Source of the DNA: Victivallales bacterium
GTDB taxonomy: Bacteria; Verrucomicrobiota; Lentisphaeria; Victivallales; UBA1829
Direction of reading: 5' to 3'
DNA length: 6,753 bases
Assembly (NCBI GenBank): GCA_016285335.1
Contig: JAEEQO010000163.1
Span: 1 to 6,753 of the forward strand
The notes beneath the pieces are model-generated. The model was not told where the DNA came from, ran no database searches, and saw only the letters and a list, made by a program, of their open reading frames with translations. The position numbers and the translations under genes were made by a program. This document shows, in pieces, positions 6,669 through 6,753 of the stretch. How positions within the stretch are numbered: the stretch's first letter is position 1; each line of letters starts with the position of its first letter.

Positions 6669-6703
6669 GATTTTAGATTGTGGATATGCGGACAATATGG
6701 AAA

Positions 6704-6731
6704 ACTATACCACGGATTCCGCGCTTGTCAA
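6704..6731 (-). promoter_or_regulatory. Near-consensus sigma-70-type promoter for the flavodoxin-like gene
   Basis: On the minus strand the -35 box TTGACA (6726-6731) is a perfect consensus match. The -10 box TATAGT (6704-6709) matches TATAAT in five of six positions, and the spacer is 16 bases. Transcription would begin around 6697, giving a leader of about 44 bases before the ATG. This is the best promoter in the window and suggests strong housekeeping expression, possibly extending into the Sel1-like gene downstream. The A-run at 6743-6749 (a T-run on the minus strand) could be the tail of an upstream terminator outside the window. Confidence 0.75.
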
Positions 6732-6753
6732 GTCCGTAACGTAAAAAAACACG

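Noticed and set aside
6654..6695. Longer start (ATG 6695) of the flavodoxin-like lipoprotein
   Set aside because: It would add 14 residues before the signal peptide, lies at about the predicted transcription start, and ignores the AAGGAG serving ATG 6653.
6712..6737. Imperfect inverted repeat ACGGATT/AGTCCGT flanking the -35 box, possible operator
   Set aside because: Arms are short, include a wobble pair, and no regulator gene is adjacent; chance is likely.

Overview
The window is a GC-rich bacterial chromosome segment with five protein-coding genes and no RNA genes, mobile elements or CRISPR. Weak evidence points to a Gram-negative of the Planctomycetes-Verrucomicrobia-Lentisphaerae type, perhaps a gut Kiritimatiellae/Lentisphaerae relative. 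The clues are a large bacterial alpha-2-macroglobulin with a Gly/Met-rich linker, Sel1-repeat lipoproteins, a GC-rich palindrome cluster after a stop codon, and inconsistent use of Shine-Dalgarno sequences. No marker gene fixes the phylum.

Layout: (1) 1-2905, plus strand, holds the C-terminal part of an alpha-2-macroglobulin (A2M) family protein. It runs in from outside the window and appears to have lost the thioester motif. (2) 2906-3003 holds three consecutive stem-loops, the last being a clear intrinsic terminator. (3) 3004-3118 is an AT-rich promoter region. (4) 3119-4329, plus strand, is a probable two-gene operon: a small Sel1-repeat lipoprotein, then a 187-residue membrane-anchored protein I do not recognise. 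(5) 4360-5973, minus strand, encodes a larger membrane-anchored Sel1-like repeat protein convergent with that operon. An inverted repeat lies at the junction. (6) 6036-6653, minus strand, encodes a flavodoxin-like lipoprotein with a strong SD and a near-consensus sigma-70-type promoter (6704-6731). It may be co-transcribed with the downstream Sel1 gene, since the 62-base gap shows no T-tailed terminator.

All five products carry export or membrane signals, or belong to a family that normally does, so the common theme is the cell envelope. A2M proteins trap or inhibit proteases, or act structurally in the periplasm. Sel1 repeats are scaffold modules for protein-protein contacts. The flavodoxin-like lipoprotein suggests extracytoplasmic redox chemistry. 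I see no direct evidence that these genes form one pathway. The most unusual points are the missing thioester motif, the orphan membrane protein between two Sel1 genes, and the exported flavodoxin-like protein with an altered phosphate loop.
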